The position numbers and the translations under genes were made by a program. From Emticicia sp. CRIBPO (GTDB lineage: Bacteria; Bacteroidota; Bacteroidia; Cytophagales; Spirosomataceae), in contig NZ_JAAAKV010000016.1 of NCBI RefSeq assembly GCF_009905725.1, forward strand, positions 1 through 64,000: a stretch of DNA of 64,000 bases, in the 5' to 3' direction. The notes beneath the pieces were generated by a model that saw only the letters and a program-made list of their open reading frames with translations, had not been told where the DNA came from and made no database searches. Positions 1 through 9,223 of the stretch are shown here, one piece after another. How positions within the stretch are numbered: the first letter of the stretch is position 1; every line of letters begins with the position of its first letter.

Positions 1-99
1 TATCCGACTAAAACAGAAGCTTTAGTCAGAGAAAATTTTATCAAAAAACAAAAAAGCAAAATCTTCATCGAAAAGCTGATAAACGGTTCAGATGGATAG
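1..99 (+). CDS. GIY-YIG nuclease family protein, C-terminal part (5' end outside window)
   Basis: The window opens inside a reading frame that runs from base 1 to a TAG at 97-99. The 32 visible residues include the stretch TKTEALVRENFIKKQKSKIF. This closely matches the C-terminal helix of the complete GIY-YIG protein at 8849-9118, which has KKEALDREKFIKLKKSKVF at the same place. Small stand-alone GIY-YIG proteins of about 85-95 residues are common in Bacteroidota, often in several copies, and their cellular role is not established. The catalytic GIY and YIG motifs lie upstream of the window and cannot be checked. The assignment rests on similarity to the second copy. Confidence 0.6.
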   Translation, partial: YPTKTEALVRENFIKKQKSKIFIEKLINGSDG

Positions 100-153
100 A
101 ATACCTGTCCCGATTCTCGGGAGGGTCGCGGCGGTGCGACGTTTCGTTTCGAG

Positions 154-213
154 TCCCAACCAGGCGTTCCCAACCAGGCGTTCCCAACCAGGCGTCCCCA
201 ACTAGGCGTTCCC
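154..213. repeat. 14-bp tandem repeat, about four copies
   Basis: The unit CCCAACCAGGCGTT recurs at 155, 169, 183 and 197, with small changes in the last copy. The period of 14 is not a multiple of three, so it is not a coding repeat. It lies just downstream of the GIY-YIG fragment. Apart from the terminator at 430-463, I see no gene between 100 and 496. Confidence 0.75.
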
Positions 214-429
214 GTCCGGACCGCGAAAATCCTCAGAGAAATCCGGGGATTTGAGATCTCCAACGTCTTAAGGATGTAAAGGAGGGCGGAATGAGGGCTC
301 TGACCTCAGGAAAACTTCTCAGCCTGATAAAATAATTAATAACATTTTTCAAGCCAACGGTCGGAGACCGCTTGTCGCCGTCCGGTACGCCTAAGACGTT
401 GGACAGCGGGTATGCTTTCGTGAAATGAT

Positions 430-463
430 AAAACGCTGAAGACGAACCGTTCCTCAGCGTTTT
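430..463 (-). terminator. Rho-independent terminator of the beta-helix gene
   Basis: A ten-base stem, AAAACGCTGA paired with TCAGCGTTTT, surrounds a 14-base loop. It lies about 30 bases beyond the stop of the minus-strand gene ending at 497. Read on the minus strand, the 3' arm ends in a short U run. Confidence 0.65.
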
Positions 464-496
464 ATTTATTGAAATATTTTCTGGCAAGAATGCCCC

Positions 497-2665
497 TTAC
501 TTATCCATAACAATGTATGCAGGATATGACTCCTTATTAGGTAAATCAAATTCTTCGTCGTAGGGTTGTGTGCCTCCACCATTGTTGTATGACGCCACAC
601 GCTTCACCCCGGTTGCTGTGCTGCCCCCGATACCATTGATCACGTTTTGGATTTGTCCCGGACCGGCAAAACGGGTGGTGCACATTTTTTCGAGTTTCAC
701 ATTCGGACTGTTAGGTATTTCAAAGCCGTTACTTTTATTCACCTTTCCGTCTGTTCCTGTCAAAACGGCGTAAGAGCCCATTCCTATACTATGGTGCTCT
801 TTTACGGTATTAGCTACCTTGGATGCTGCATAACCTTCAACCCGGCCTCCCTGACTGCTCCAGCTTGCCTGATCCGGGGCGTCGTAGGGCGGTTCGTTTT
901 GCAGGAAATAGGTTCTGCCGCGTTCTCCCAGCCACAGCACTTCATATTCCTGGTAGTGCTCGGCAAACAAGCCATAGAGCGTCACATCATCACCGGTAAC
1001 GATAAGTCCGTTTTTACACCTGTCTCTTACCCAGCGTAAGCTTCCGCCACGTTGCGAACCATGGTCGGCACGCCACAACCAGAAGTGGTCGCCCACCACA
1101 TGGTTGCTGTTTATCTGCATAGAAGCATGTATCTGAATGTTTTTGGACTTAACCCCGCCTACCCTGCAGGTGATGTCTGTGAGCAGGACAGGATTGGCAG
1201 CATGGTCTGCCTCCGCTCCTTCGTTGCCAACTCTCACCTGATAAGTGGTACTGTTAAATGAATCCATAAGAAGTCCGGCTATGATAATCCCTTCCTTGTC
1301 GTCAACATAGATACATCCCCAGGTGTTTTTTTCAGTAGGTTCCAGGGTTACTGAGGCGATACCTGCACCCAGAAGTATGGCATCTTTTCTGTTCACTTGT
1401 ATAGGGGCATTCAATGCGTAGTGCCCCGGCGTGAAAAATACATTTTTGCCGGCTTTCAGGGCATTGTTGACTTCCACATCGGTGTCGCCTTCCCTGGCCA
1501 CATACCAGCCGGTGAGCAAATCCTGAACCTGGCCTTCGCCCATTTCGGTTGACGACCAGGAAACCCCTACCCTTTCCTTTTGCCATGCAGGAACAAAGAC
1601 TTTGTACTCGCCATCCTTATCTATAAAAAGGAAAGGTTTTTCCCTGATAACAGGGGTGGTAGCAACAGGAGAATTGACATCATTCGCCTGCGGGGGATTG
1701 ACACAACCCTGCCAGACCATATTATAAGAACCGCCCATAGCTCCGGAGCCTGAAGGGAAAACAGTATTCCTGGTATACCATTGTTGTTGCCCTCCCCAGT
1801 TTGGTCTGGACGAAGTGTAACGCGAGTCGGCAATAAAACCGCCGCTACCCCAGAAGTTGGTATTTCCGACATCTGAGATATATTTTGAAGTGCTTTCAAT
1901 CAGCATTCTCCGGGCACTGGTGGATTGAGAAACCGTCCAGGCAAAATCCCGCATCACCGACACATTTTCCATGGAACGCCAGAACGTACACGTGGCATTG
2001 GCTCCCCCGGAAAGGTGGGGTCTGGTGAATACAGAACCCAATTTAACATCTCCCGGCGTCTTGCCTAAGCCTCCTATGTGCGAGTAAAATCCTAATTCGA
2101 TGGCGTTGGCCTCTGCCGATGAGGCGGAACCCGACCCGCCCGGGTCGTAAGACTGACCATCAACATTGGCCTTGAAATAATAGGCCTGACGTTTTACAGT
2201 CCACTCACCATTAGCCCCGCTGAGACCGGTAGTGGAAAAATGCGAATTAATTTCATTACGTGCAGTTTCTGCTTTTTCATGTTTCCTGTCGTAGAAATAC
2301 ATATTGTTACCAAAAATCTGGTTCTCCAGTGAAAGTGTTATGGTGATTGAGTTACGGCTAATTTTGTAATAGTTCTCGTACTTATCTGCATTGGGCTTTT
2401 TATCCGTAAATGTCAGCTTGGAAGTCGAGCCCGCCGGTACAAAATCCGATGCCAGACGGCTGCCGCCTCTTGTGATGACATAAGGCCCTGAAGAGCCAAA
2501 TGCCGGCCATGATAAGGTCATGCTGTGTTTCTTCTTGTTGTAAACTACCTTCCCCTCTATCTTATTCCCCTGTTTTCTTTCATCAGATGAATAGGAGGTC
2601 ACAAAACCGGACAGGGTCAGCGTCAACGCCAATACTGTAAACACAGAGATTACTTTTGTACTCAT
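497..2665 (-). CDS. Secreted right-handed beta-helix (GH55/pectate-lyase-like) protein
   Basis: 722 residues with a Sec signal peptide (hydrophobic stretch at about residues 5-25). Residues 40-110 look like a fibronectin/Ig-type module. The rest resembles the large secreted proteins often annotated 'coagulation factor 5/8 type' or 'adenylyl cyclase', which fold as GH55-like beta-helices. Typical segments are KAGKNVFFTPGHYAL, AILLGAGIASVTLEP and GLIVTGDDVTLYGLFAEHYQ, followed by an aromatic-rich segment with LWLGERGRTYFLQNE. It probably binds or cleaves a polysaccharide outside the cell or in the periplasm, but no catalytic residues can be assigned. It is transcribed alone, divergently from the ankyrin operon. 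Confidence 0.6.
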   Translation of the reverse strand: MSTKVISVFTVLALTLTLSGFVTSYSSDERKQGNKIEGKVVYNKKKHSMTLSWPAFGSSGPYVITRGGSRLASDFVPAGSTSKLTFTDKKPNADKYENYYKISRNSITITLSLENQIFGNNMYFYDRKHEKAETARNEINSHFSTTGLSGANGEWTVKRQAYYFKANVDGQSYDPGGSGSASSAEANAIELGFYSHIGGLGKTPGDVKLGSVFTRPHLSGGANATCTFWRSMENVSVMRDFAWTVSQSTSARRMLIESTSKYISDVGNTNFWGSGGFIADSRYTSSRPNWGGQQQWYTRNTVFPSGSGAMGGSYNMVWQGCVNPPQANDVNSPVATTPVIREKPFLFIDKDGEYKVFVPAWQKERVGVSWSSTEMGEGQVQDLLTGWYVAREGDTDVEVNNALKAGKNVFFTPGHYALNAPIQVNRKDAILLGAGIASVTLEPTEKNTWGCIYVDDKEGIIIAGLLMDSFNSTTYQVRVGNEGAEADHAANPVLLTDITCRVGGVKSKNIQIHASMQINSNHVVGDHFWLWRADHGSQRGGSLRWVRDRCKNGLIVTGDDVTLYGLFAEHYQEYEVLWLGERGRTYFLQNEPPYDAPDQASWSSQGGRVEGYAASKVANTVKEHHSIGMGSYAVLTGTDGKVNKSNGFEIPNSPNVKLEKMCTTRFAGPGQIQNVINGIGGSTATGVKRVASYNNGGGTQPYDEEFDLPNKESYPAYIVMDK

Positions 2666-2978
2666 AAGAATATTCTTTTTTTAATGATTTCTATTGCTTG
2701 TTATACTACTAAATGTGGATTAAATACAAGGATTCCGGGGGAAATATTATAAAAAACAGCAGAGAGCACCATAATACAAAGCACTTATATTTAAGCATTT
2801 AACTAAATCTGCTATGATTTCAGACATTAAGATAGTTCAAATTTCCAGTTCCGCAGACGATTTCACAAAAGTTTTTAGAGCTGAATTTGAAAAATGAATC
2901 AACGGCTCCCTGGCCACCCTGAAAACTCACAGCTTATAGCCTGCAGCTCCTTCCGGGGACATTTTACCTTGCCCTTTG

Positions 2979-3010
2979 TTTGGAATCAATCTAAATATGA
3001 ATTACCTTTG
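2979..3010 (+). promoter_or_regulatory. Bacteroidota-type sigma-A promoter of the ankyrin/PepSY operon
   Basis: TTTG at 2979-2982 is followed, after 20 bases, by TACCTTTG at 3003-3010. This fits the Bacteroidota consensus TTTG-N19-21-TAnnTTTG. Transcription would start near 3016, giving a leader of about 200 bases before the ATG at 3213. Between 2666 and 2978 I see no convincing gene. Confidence 0.6.
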
Positions 3011-3212
3011 TCAAACCGGTAGTATTACGCAAACGCTCAAAATTCCGCTTTAAAACTGTCCCTGGCTTATAAAATCGATTTTAAAGCAACAGGAAACCAG
3101 CTCAGAGGACATGTTTTATACAAGACCCAAACTATCTGAGAAAATGCCCTGACAGTACCGGAATTTAAATAAATAAGGACTAAGTGTAAGTAAAACAACT
3201 AATCTGAGTAAA

Positions 3213-4688
3213 ATGAAAAGACTAATTATCGCTGTTTTTACCATAATCGCCTGTTCAGCACAAGCACAGGACAACACCCTTCTCGATTCGAAGTTCTGGC
3301 AGACAAAGCCATCTGTAGAGATAGTTAAAGCCGAAATAGCCAAAGGCAACAACCCTTCGCAGTTTACCCCATCCAACCACGACCCTGTGGTGATGGCCAT
3401 CAATAATGACGTACCTATCGAAACCATCAAATATTTAATGTCCCAGCCTGGCAATGACGTGGCGAAACTTACCCATGACGGCAGGATTTACATCCACTGG
3501 GCGGCTATGAGAGGCAATACAGACCTGATGGAATACCTCCTTAGCAAAGGGTCAAAAGCCACTCCGGTAGATAATCACGGGTATACCCCGCTAAATTTTG
3601 CGGCCAACGGCAGTCAGCAGAACACCAAAGTCTATGACCTGTGTCTTGCCAACGGTGCTGATCTGAAAAAAGACCTGAACCACGACGGAGCAAATGCCCT
3701 TCTGATGGCGGTTGCCAATGATAAGGATTTTGCGGTGACCAATTATTTCGTTTCTAAAGGACTAAGCCTGAACTCTACCGATGCCCAGGGCAACACAGCG
3801 TTTAACTACGCAGCCAGAAGTGGCAAAATCGACGTTATGAAAGCTTTACTGGCCAAAGGGGTGAAGTTTAACGACAACGCGATGATCATGGCAAGCCAGG
3901 GCGGCCGTGGCGGTGCCAACACCCTTGAATTGTACCAATACCTGGAAAGCCTGGGCATCAAACCGGCAGCTGTGGCAGCTAACGGACAAAATGCACTCCA
4001 TAACATTGTACGCAGACCTAACCAGGATGAAATCATCAGATACTTCCTGTCTAAAGGTGTGGACGTAAACAAGGCTGATGCGGATGGAAATACGCCATTT
4101 ATGAATGCCGCCGCCAGCAACAGGAGCATTGAAACACTCGGCCTGCTTTTGCCTAAAGTAAAAAACATTAACCAGGCCAATAAAAAAGGAGTTTCTGCCC
4201 TGGCATTCGCTATTCAGAGCAATTCTCCGGAAGTAGTTTCTTATCTTATCAAAAACGGGGCTGATGTAAAAATCAGCGATGCCGACGGCAACAACCTGGC
4301 TTATTACCTGATCCAGTCTTACAGACGAGGACCACAACAGGGTGAATTCGCCACCAAACTTCAGATTCTCCGTGACAACGGGTTGGATCTGGTTGCACCG
4401 CAGAAAGACGGCAGCACACTTTACCACCTGGCTGTTGCTAAAAACAGTATTGACCTGCTTAAACTTATCGAAAGCCTGAACATTGACATCAACAGCAAAA
4501 ACAAGGAGGGCTTTACGCCTTTGCACAAAGCGGTGATGATCTCCAAAGACGATGTACTGATCAAGTACCTTTTGTCTGCCGGAGCCAGGAAAGATGTCAA
4601 GACCGGTTTTGATGAAAGTGCCTATGATCTGGCCAGCGAAAATGAGTCTTTCTCAAAAAATAAAGTATCCATTGATTTTCTTAAATAA
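3213..4688 (+). CDS. Periplasmic ankyrin-repeat protein
   Basis: 491 residues. A signal peptide ending near CSAQAQ is followed by about a dozen ankyrin repeats through to the C-terminus. Recognisable units include DGRIYIHWAAMRGNTDLMEYL, GYTPLNFAANG, GNTAFNYAARSGKIDVMKAL and GFTPLHKAV. Ankyrin repeats bind partner proteins and no enzymatic motif is present. It is the first gene of a tight operon: two bases separate it from the DUF2271 gene, which is followed by the PepSY flavoreductase. The partner is therefore probably an extracytoplasmic component of that redox module, which is an inference from context. Confidence 0.85.
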   Translation: MKRLIIAVFTIIACSAQAQDNTLLDSKFWQTKPSVEIVKAEIAKGNNPSQFTPSNHDPVVMAINNDVPIETIKYLMSQPGNDVAKLTHDGRIYIHWAAMRGNTDLMEYLLSKGSKATPVDNHGYTPLNFAANGSQQNTKVYDLCLANGADLKKDLNHDGANALLMAVANDKDFAVTNYFVSKGLSLNSTDAQGNTAFNYAARSGKIDVMKALLAKGVKFNDNAMIMASQGGRGGANTLELYQYLESLGIKPAAVAANGQNALHNIVRRPNQDEIIRYFLSKGVDVNKADADGNTPFMNAAASNRSIETLGLLLPKVKNINQANKKGVSALAFAIQSNSPEVVSYLIKNGADVKISDADGNNLAYYLIQSYRRGPQQGEFATKLQILRDNGLDLVAPQKDGSTLYHLAVAKNSIDLLKLIESLNIDINSKNKEGFTPLHKAVMISKDDVLIKYLLSAGARKDVKTGFDESAYDLASENESFSKNKVSIDFLK

Positions 4689-4690
4689 GA

Positions 4691-5182
4691 ATGAAATCTA
4701 CTATAAATAAGCTGTTTTTTTTACTGTTATTCCTTGCATCAGGAAGTGAAGCATTTTCTCAAAAAACAGGTACGACAAAGTACAAATGCATGGTCCAGAT
4801 GACCAATTACACGGGTGAGGGGGCTTATGTCGTCATTTCTATCATCAACAGCAAAGGTGAATATGACAAGACCCTGTATGTGATGGGCGATGAGAAGAAA
4901 TGGCATCCTGATATGAAAGAATGGCATAAGTCTTACAAGAAGAAGCCTACCAACATCAGTGCGATAACCGGGGCTTCAGTTTCCGGCGGGGACCGCAGTG
5001 TCGCATTGGTGGAGATCGAGAATTCGAAGATCGATGCAGGCTATAAATTAAGGTTTGAAACCGCAGTGGAAGATAAAGAATACTACGTAAAAGACCTTGA
5101 AATTCCATTGACGAGTGAAGGCCTCAAGGCCCGCAGTGAAGGTACCGGCTATATCCGCTACGTTCGCTTTATGCCCAACTAG
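4691..5182 (+). CDS. DUF2271 domain protein, probable extracytoplasmic flavin carrier
   Basis: 163 residues with a signal peptide (LLLFLASGSEAFSQ). The body matches the DUF2271 pattern: an early beta-sandwich YKCMVQMTNYTGEGAYVVI, then W-H-P-D-M-x-x-W and TGASVSGGDR. DUF2271 proteins are known companions of ApbE and PepSY reductases, and many carry a flavinylation site of the form [S/T/D]GA[T/S]x[T/S]. Here the candidate site is T93-G-A-S-V-S98, with Ser rather than Thr at the acceptor position. The gene sits two bases after the ankyrin gene and 11 bases before the PepSY gene. The family call is good; covalent flavin is inferred. Confidence 0.8.
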   Translation: MKSTINKLFFLLLFLASGSEAFSQKTGTTKYKCMVQMTNYTGEGAYVVISIINSKGEYDKTLYVMGDEKKWHPDMKEWHKSYKKKPTNISAITGASVSGGDRSVALVEIENSKIDAGYKLRFETAVEDKEYYVKDLEIPLTSEGLKARSEGTGYIRYVRFMPN

Positions 5183-5193
5183 AACAGATTTTT

Positions 5194-7392
5194 ATGACAG
5201 TATCTATATGGAGATACAGCCACCTGGCTTTGGCTGTATCTTCTTTTCTTTTTCTCACCTTAGCATCCGTTACAGGGGTCATCCTGGCGTTCCAGCCCGT
5301 CATTGAAAAATCGCAGCCGTACAGGGTCGATAATTTTAACGAAATAAAGCTGTCTGAAAGCCTTCCGGTGATCAGGGAGACGTACCCTGGTATCAGCGAA
5401 CTTACGGTGGATGCCAACAGCTTTGTGTCCGTAAAAGGCAGCGACAATGAAGGCAATGAGCTTTCGGCATACATAGATCCGCATACCGGAAAAATATTGG
5501 GGAAGGTTGAAAAGCCGAATGAGTTCTTCCAATGGGTGACGGCCCTGCACCGCTCACTTTTTCTGCACCTTACCGGAAGGTTCTTTATCGGGCTTACGGC
5601 CTTTTTACTGATCCTGATTGCTTTATCCGGGATTATCCTGGTCATTCAGCGTCAGAGAGGGGTCCGCCGCTTTTTTACGCGTATTGTAAAGGAAAATTTT
5701 GCTCAATACTATCACGTAGTGCTGGGCAGGCTCATGCTTGTCCCTATCCTTATTATTGCTCTTACGGGCACGTACATTTCGCTGAACAGCTTCGAAATCG
5801 TGCCGGCCACGGTAACTCCTCCGGAAGTGGATTTCGACAACATAAAATCCGGCCCGGTAAAAGACCCGAAAACCTTTGAAATCTTTACCAATACCTTATT
5901 ATCTGAGGTCAAGACCATTGAATTCCCTTTCTCTGAAGACCCTGAAGACTATTATACCCTCAAGCTTAATGACAGGGTGGTAACCGTAAACCAGGTAACA
6001 GGAGATATCCTCAGTGAGAAACAGTACCCGGTAACCGTGATCCTGTCGAAACTGAGCCTTGACCTCCACACCGGGAAAACCAACGCTTTCTGGGCCATTG
6101 TACTGGCTATTGCCTCCTGCAATATCCTCTTCTTTATTTACTCAGGTTTCCTGATGACTTTCAGACGGCGGGCCAATCTCATTAAAAATAAATTCGCGGC
6201 CAAAGATTCAAGGTTCATCATCCTGGTGGGCTCAGAAAACGGTTCTTCTTTTCTTTTTGCCAATGCCATCCACCATCAGCTGATTAAGCAGGGCGAAAAA
6301 AGTTTTATCGGCGAATTAAACAGTTACATGGTCTATCCTGAGGCAGAATACCTGCTGATATTTGCTTCCACCTATGGCCTGGGAGAAGCCCCGACCAACG
6401 CCTCTCGTTTTGTCAGCTTACTGGAGAAGCACCCTCAACCCCGCCCTGTTCATTATTCCGTGCTGGGATTCGGCTCACGGGCCTATAAAGATTTTTGCAA
6501 GTTCGCCTTTGACGTTGACCATTTACTTTCCGGTCATGAATGGGCTGTTCCATTGCTGGGGGTACATACCGTCGACGACAAGTCACCCGGAGAATTCAAT
6601 CTCTGGGCAGAGGCCTGGTCTCAGAAAATCAACATGCCCGTGGTGACCATTCAGCCCGGATCACTCGCCAAAGACCCCAGCCGGCTTGAAACCTTTACGG
6701 TAACAGACAATGTGGAAGTCAATGATTCGGGTGGTACTTTCCTGATCCGTTTAAAGTTAAATAAACGCAAAAAAGTAACTTCAGGAGATCTTCTGGCCAT
6801 TTATCCGGCCGGCGATCATCGCGAAAGATTATATTCCATAGGAAAAATCCGGGAGCATATCCAGTTAAGTGTGAGAATCCACACCGACGGCCTGGGCTCA
6901 GGCTATCTGCACCGGCTAAAACCGGGTGAAAAAATCCGTGCAAGGGTGGTTCGCAATCCCCACTTCTATTTCCCTGAGAAAAAAAAGGAAGTGATCATGA
7001 TTTCGAACGGTACCGGCATAGCCCCTTTCCTGGGGATGATCGATCAGAATAAAACCAAAATAACCTGCCATCTCTATTGCGGTTTCCGAAACACCATATC
7101 TTTTGAAATGTACAAGGAATTCCTTGTTTCAAATCAGAATGAAGGTCAATTAGGACAGCTCCATGTGGCGTTTTCGCGGGAAGATGAAAAGCAATATGTC
7201 AGTGACCTGATCACGAGGGATGCCGACCTGGTATCGCGTGTACTTGAGAATCAGGGAATATTGATGATTTGCGGCTCTCTTGCCATGCAAAAAGACGTGC
7301 TTAACCTGATCGACACGATCTGCCGGGAGAAATCAGGTAAGGGTGTCAGCCATTATCAGTCGCATGACCAGATTCTGACGGATTGTTATTGA
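5194..7392 (+). CDS. PepSY-TM / flavodoxin / FAD-NAD(P) reductase fusion (transmembrane flavoreductase)
   Basis: 732 residues. The N-terminal part is a PepSY-associated membrane module with helices near residues 9-32, 130-155, 175-195 and 300-325 and periplasmic PepSY segments between them. Residues about 340-480 form a flavodoxin-like FMN domain (ILVGSENGSS, FASTYGLGEAPTNASRF). The rest is a ferredoxin-NADP reductase-like unit with RLYSIG (FAD), NGTGIAPFLGMI (NAD(P) pocket) and HLYCGFR. It resembles sulfite-reductase flavoprotein / iron-uptake reductases. It probably moves electrons from cytosolic NAD(P)H across the inner membrane to the DUF2271 partner, and may reduce ferric iron. Last gene of the operon; convergent with apbE. 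Confidence 0.88.
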   Translation: MTVSIWRYSHLALAVSSFLFLTLASVTGVILAFQPVIEKSQPYRVDNFNEIKLSESLPVIRETYPGISELTVDANSFVSVKGSDNEGNELSAYIDPHTGKILGKVEKPNEFFQWVTALHRSLFLHLTGRFFIGLTAFLLILIALSGIILVIQRQRGVRRFFTRIVKENFAQYYHVVLGRLMLVPILIIALTGTYISLNSFEIVPATVTPPEVDFDNIKSGPVKDPKTFEIFTNTLLSEVKTIEFPFSEDPEDYYTLKLNDRVVTVNQVTGDILSEKQYPVTVILSKLSLDLHTGKTNAFWAIVLAIASCNILFFIYSGFLMTFRRRANLIKNKFAAKDSRFIILVGSENGSSFLFANAIHHQLIKQGEKSFIGELNSYMVYPEAEYLLIFASTYGLGEAPTNASRFVSLLEKHPQPRPVHYSVLGFGSRAYKDFCKFAFDVDHLLSGHEWAVPLLGVHTVDDKSPGEFNLWAEAWSQKINMPVVTIQPGSLAKDPSRLETFTVTDNVEVNDSGGTFLIRLKLNKRKKVTSGDLLAIYPAGDHRERLYSIGKIREHIQLSVRIHTDGLGSGYLHRLKPGEKIRARVVRNPHFYFPEKKKEVIMISNGTGIAPFLGMIDQNKTKITCHLYCGFRNTISFEMYKEFLVSNQNEGQLGQLHVAFSREDEKQYVSDLITRDADLVSRVLENQGILMICGSLAMQKDVLNLIDTICREKSGKGVSHYQSHDQILTDCY

Positions 7393-7493
7393 TATAAGGA
7401 AAATGGAGGATGGAAAAGGGATGTCTTGTCCTGAGATAGCTTTATTCAAATCAAAGAGCTGTATCAGAGCGTTTTCCTTTTTCTCAAATAAGA

Positions 7494-8480
7494 CTACAAT
7501 TTGAATTTATCCGGGTCCAGGTTCGGGCTTAAGAAAACAGTGCCGTCATCAGCGATGATCACGCATTGATAAGCAGGATAATGTTTTATCAACTCCAGGC
7601 CTTTGTCTTTGCCCATCACCATAATGGAGGTGCTGAAACCGTTAGCAAGCTCTGCATCGGGGCCAAATACGGTCACACTGCATACCCCTGTAGCAGGATA
7701 GCCCGTAACCGGGTTAATGATGTGGGCATACCTGACGCCGTTAAACATCACATATTTTTCGTAACTGCCTGAGGTGACCACCGCACTTTGTGACAACGGT
7801 ATCACAGCAAAAACGGTGTCATCTTTCATCGGGTTGGTGATTCCAACCATCCAATCGCTGCCGTCGGGTTGTTTTCCCCAGGTGCTGATGTCGCCGGAAG
7901 CATTGACGATCCCCGCCGGAACACCTTTGGACATCATCAGGTCACGGCAATAATCTGCCGCATAACCCTTGCCTATAGAGCCAAACCCTATTTTCATGCC
8001 TTTGTGTTTCAGAAAAATGGTGGTGTTTTCCTTATCCAGCACAACATTTTTATAGCCCACATTCCGCACTGAATTTTTAATCGCTTCGGGCGAAGGCATT
8101 TCTTTCATGCTGCCGTCAAACTTCCAGATCCTGTCCATGGCCGCGAAACTGATATCGAAAGCTCCGTTGGTCATTTCAGAGAGGTGAAGGCCACGCTTTG
8201 TCAGTTCGAATACTTCCGAAGCCACTTTAACCGGGCGGACCCCGGCGTTGTTATTGACTTCCGTTACCTGTGAATCTGATTTCCAGTCTGATATTAAGTT
8301 TTCTATTCTTGCCACTTCAGCAATGACGGTGTCAATATATTTTTCGGCAGAAAGGGAATCTTTGGCCACAATGGTAATGTCAAAACGGCTGCCCATCAGT
8401 CTTACGGTTCTTGTACCCAGCACCTGTGCCCGGGCAGTGAGTGCGGAGAAAAACAGGACGGCCAATGCGATTTTCTTCAT
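7494..8480 (-). CDS. apbE: FAD:protein FMN transferase (ApbE)
   Basis: 328 residues with a signal peptide ending ALTARAQ. It has the ApbE signatures IGFGSIGKGYAADY, GIVNASGDISTWG and HIINPVTGYPATG, and the length is typical of the family. ApbE attaches FMN from FAD, through a phosphoester bond, to Thr/Ser of extracytoplasmic redox proteins. It lies tail to tail with the PepSY reductase, 101 bases apart, and its likely substrate here is the DUF2271 protein encoded at 4691-5182. The 370 bases upstream, up to the GIY-YIG gene, hold no recognisable gene. Confidence 0.93.
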   Translation of the reverse strand: MKKIALAVLFFSALTARAQVLGTRTVRLMGSRFDITIVAKDSLSAEKYIDTVIAEVARIENLISDWKSDSQVTEVNNNAGVRPVKVASEVFELTKRGLHLSEMTNGAFDISFAAMDRIWKFDGSMKEMPSPEAIKNSVRNVGYKNVVLDKENTTIFLKHKGMKIGFGSIGKGYAADYCRDLMMSKGVPAGIVNASGDISTWGKQPDGSDWMVGITNPMKDDTVFAVIPLSQSAVVTSGSYEKYVMFNGVRYAHIINPVTGYPATGVCSVTVFGPDAELANGFSTSIMVMGKDKGLELIKHYPAYQCVIIADDGTVFLSPNLDPDKFKL

Positions 8481-8848
8481 TTAAAGTATTTTTACGGTCA
8501 AACCGATTTTTTAAGCATCGAAGTTAGCACAAGTTCGGCGTTAAAGGGTCAGGCATAAAGGTATTTTTGTAAATAAATCACAGGTTTATATGAAAGATAC
8601 TATCTTTCACAGGCTTATTACAACCCCACCGGAATCATCCGTTTAAACAAAACTGGTCATCAGAAAACCGGGAATAAAACCATTACCCCCTCTTCAAAAT
8701 TCAGGGATCATCCCGGAAAATAAATGGCCGGACCCGCAGAATCTCCCGCTTAAAATCTTCAAAAAAATGTGACTTTTTTGCCATTTGCGGCCTCAAAACC
8801 CTGTCTCAGATTTTAACTACCCATTAATCCCCTTTTCACAGCAATCCC

Positions 8849-9118
8849 ATGTATTTTATTTACATTCTGCAGAGTCAGAAAGACCAGTCATATTACATCG
8901 GCTTCTCTGCCGACCCACAGGAAAGATTAAACCAGCATAACAAAGCCAGCACAGGATACACCTCCAAAAAGAAACCCTGGACGATTGTTTACCAGGAAGA
9001 ATACCCAAGCAAGAAAGAGGCACTGGACAGGGAAAAGTTTATCAAACTGAAGAAAAGCAAGGTGTTTATTCAGAAACTGATCAATACCCGGTCCGCTGAT
9101 TTTTCGCATTCAAATTGA
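8849..9118 (+). CDS. Small GIY-YIG nuclease family protein
   Basis: 89 residues. It begins MYFIYILQSQKDQSYYIGFS, giving the paired motifs (Y-I-L ... Y-Y-I-G) of the GIY-YIG fold, and then has R in DPQERLNQHN and E in the helix KKEALDREKFIK. These correspond to the metal-binding and catalytic residues of the family. It has no other domain, as in UPF0213-like stand-alone members, whose function is unclear. It closely resembles the fragment at 1-99, so the genome carries at least two copies about 9 kb apart. It appears monocistronic. Confidence 0.88.
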   Translation: MYFIYILQSQKDQSYYIGFSADPQERLNQHNKASTGYTSKKKPWTIVYQEEYPSKKEALDREKFIKLKKSKVFIQKLINTRSADFSHSN

Positions 9119-9223
9119 AATCAAAGTTCTGTTACATCTGAATATTTTAATTAGATTTGAACACTGTGTTTTCAGGCAGAAACTTATAATGTGTCAAGAA
9201 ACGGCCGGGCAGCTTTTCCGACG

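Noticed and set aside
233-487. 84-residue minus-strand frame
   Set aside because: Overlaps the terminator at 430-463, has no recognisable domain, and looks like random open sequence.
2814-2897. 27-codon frame MISDIKIVQISSSADDFTKV...
   Set aside because: Looks protein-like but is too short to judge, with no ribosome-binding site or homologue that I recognise. Left as a note only.
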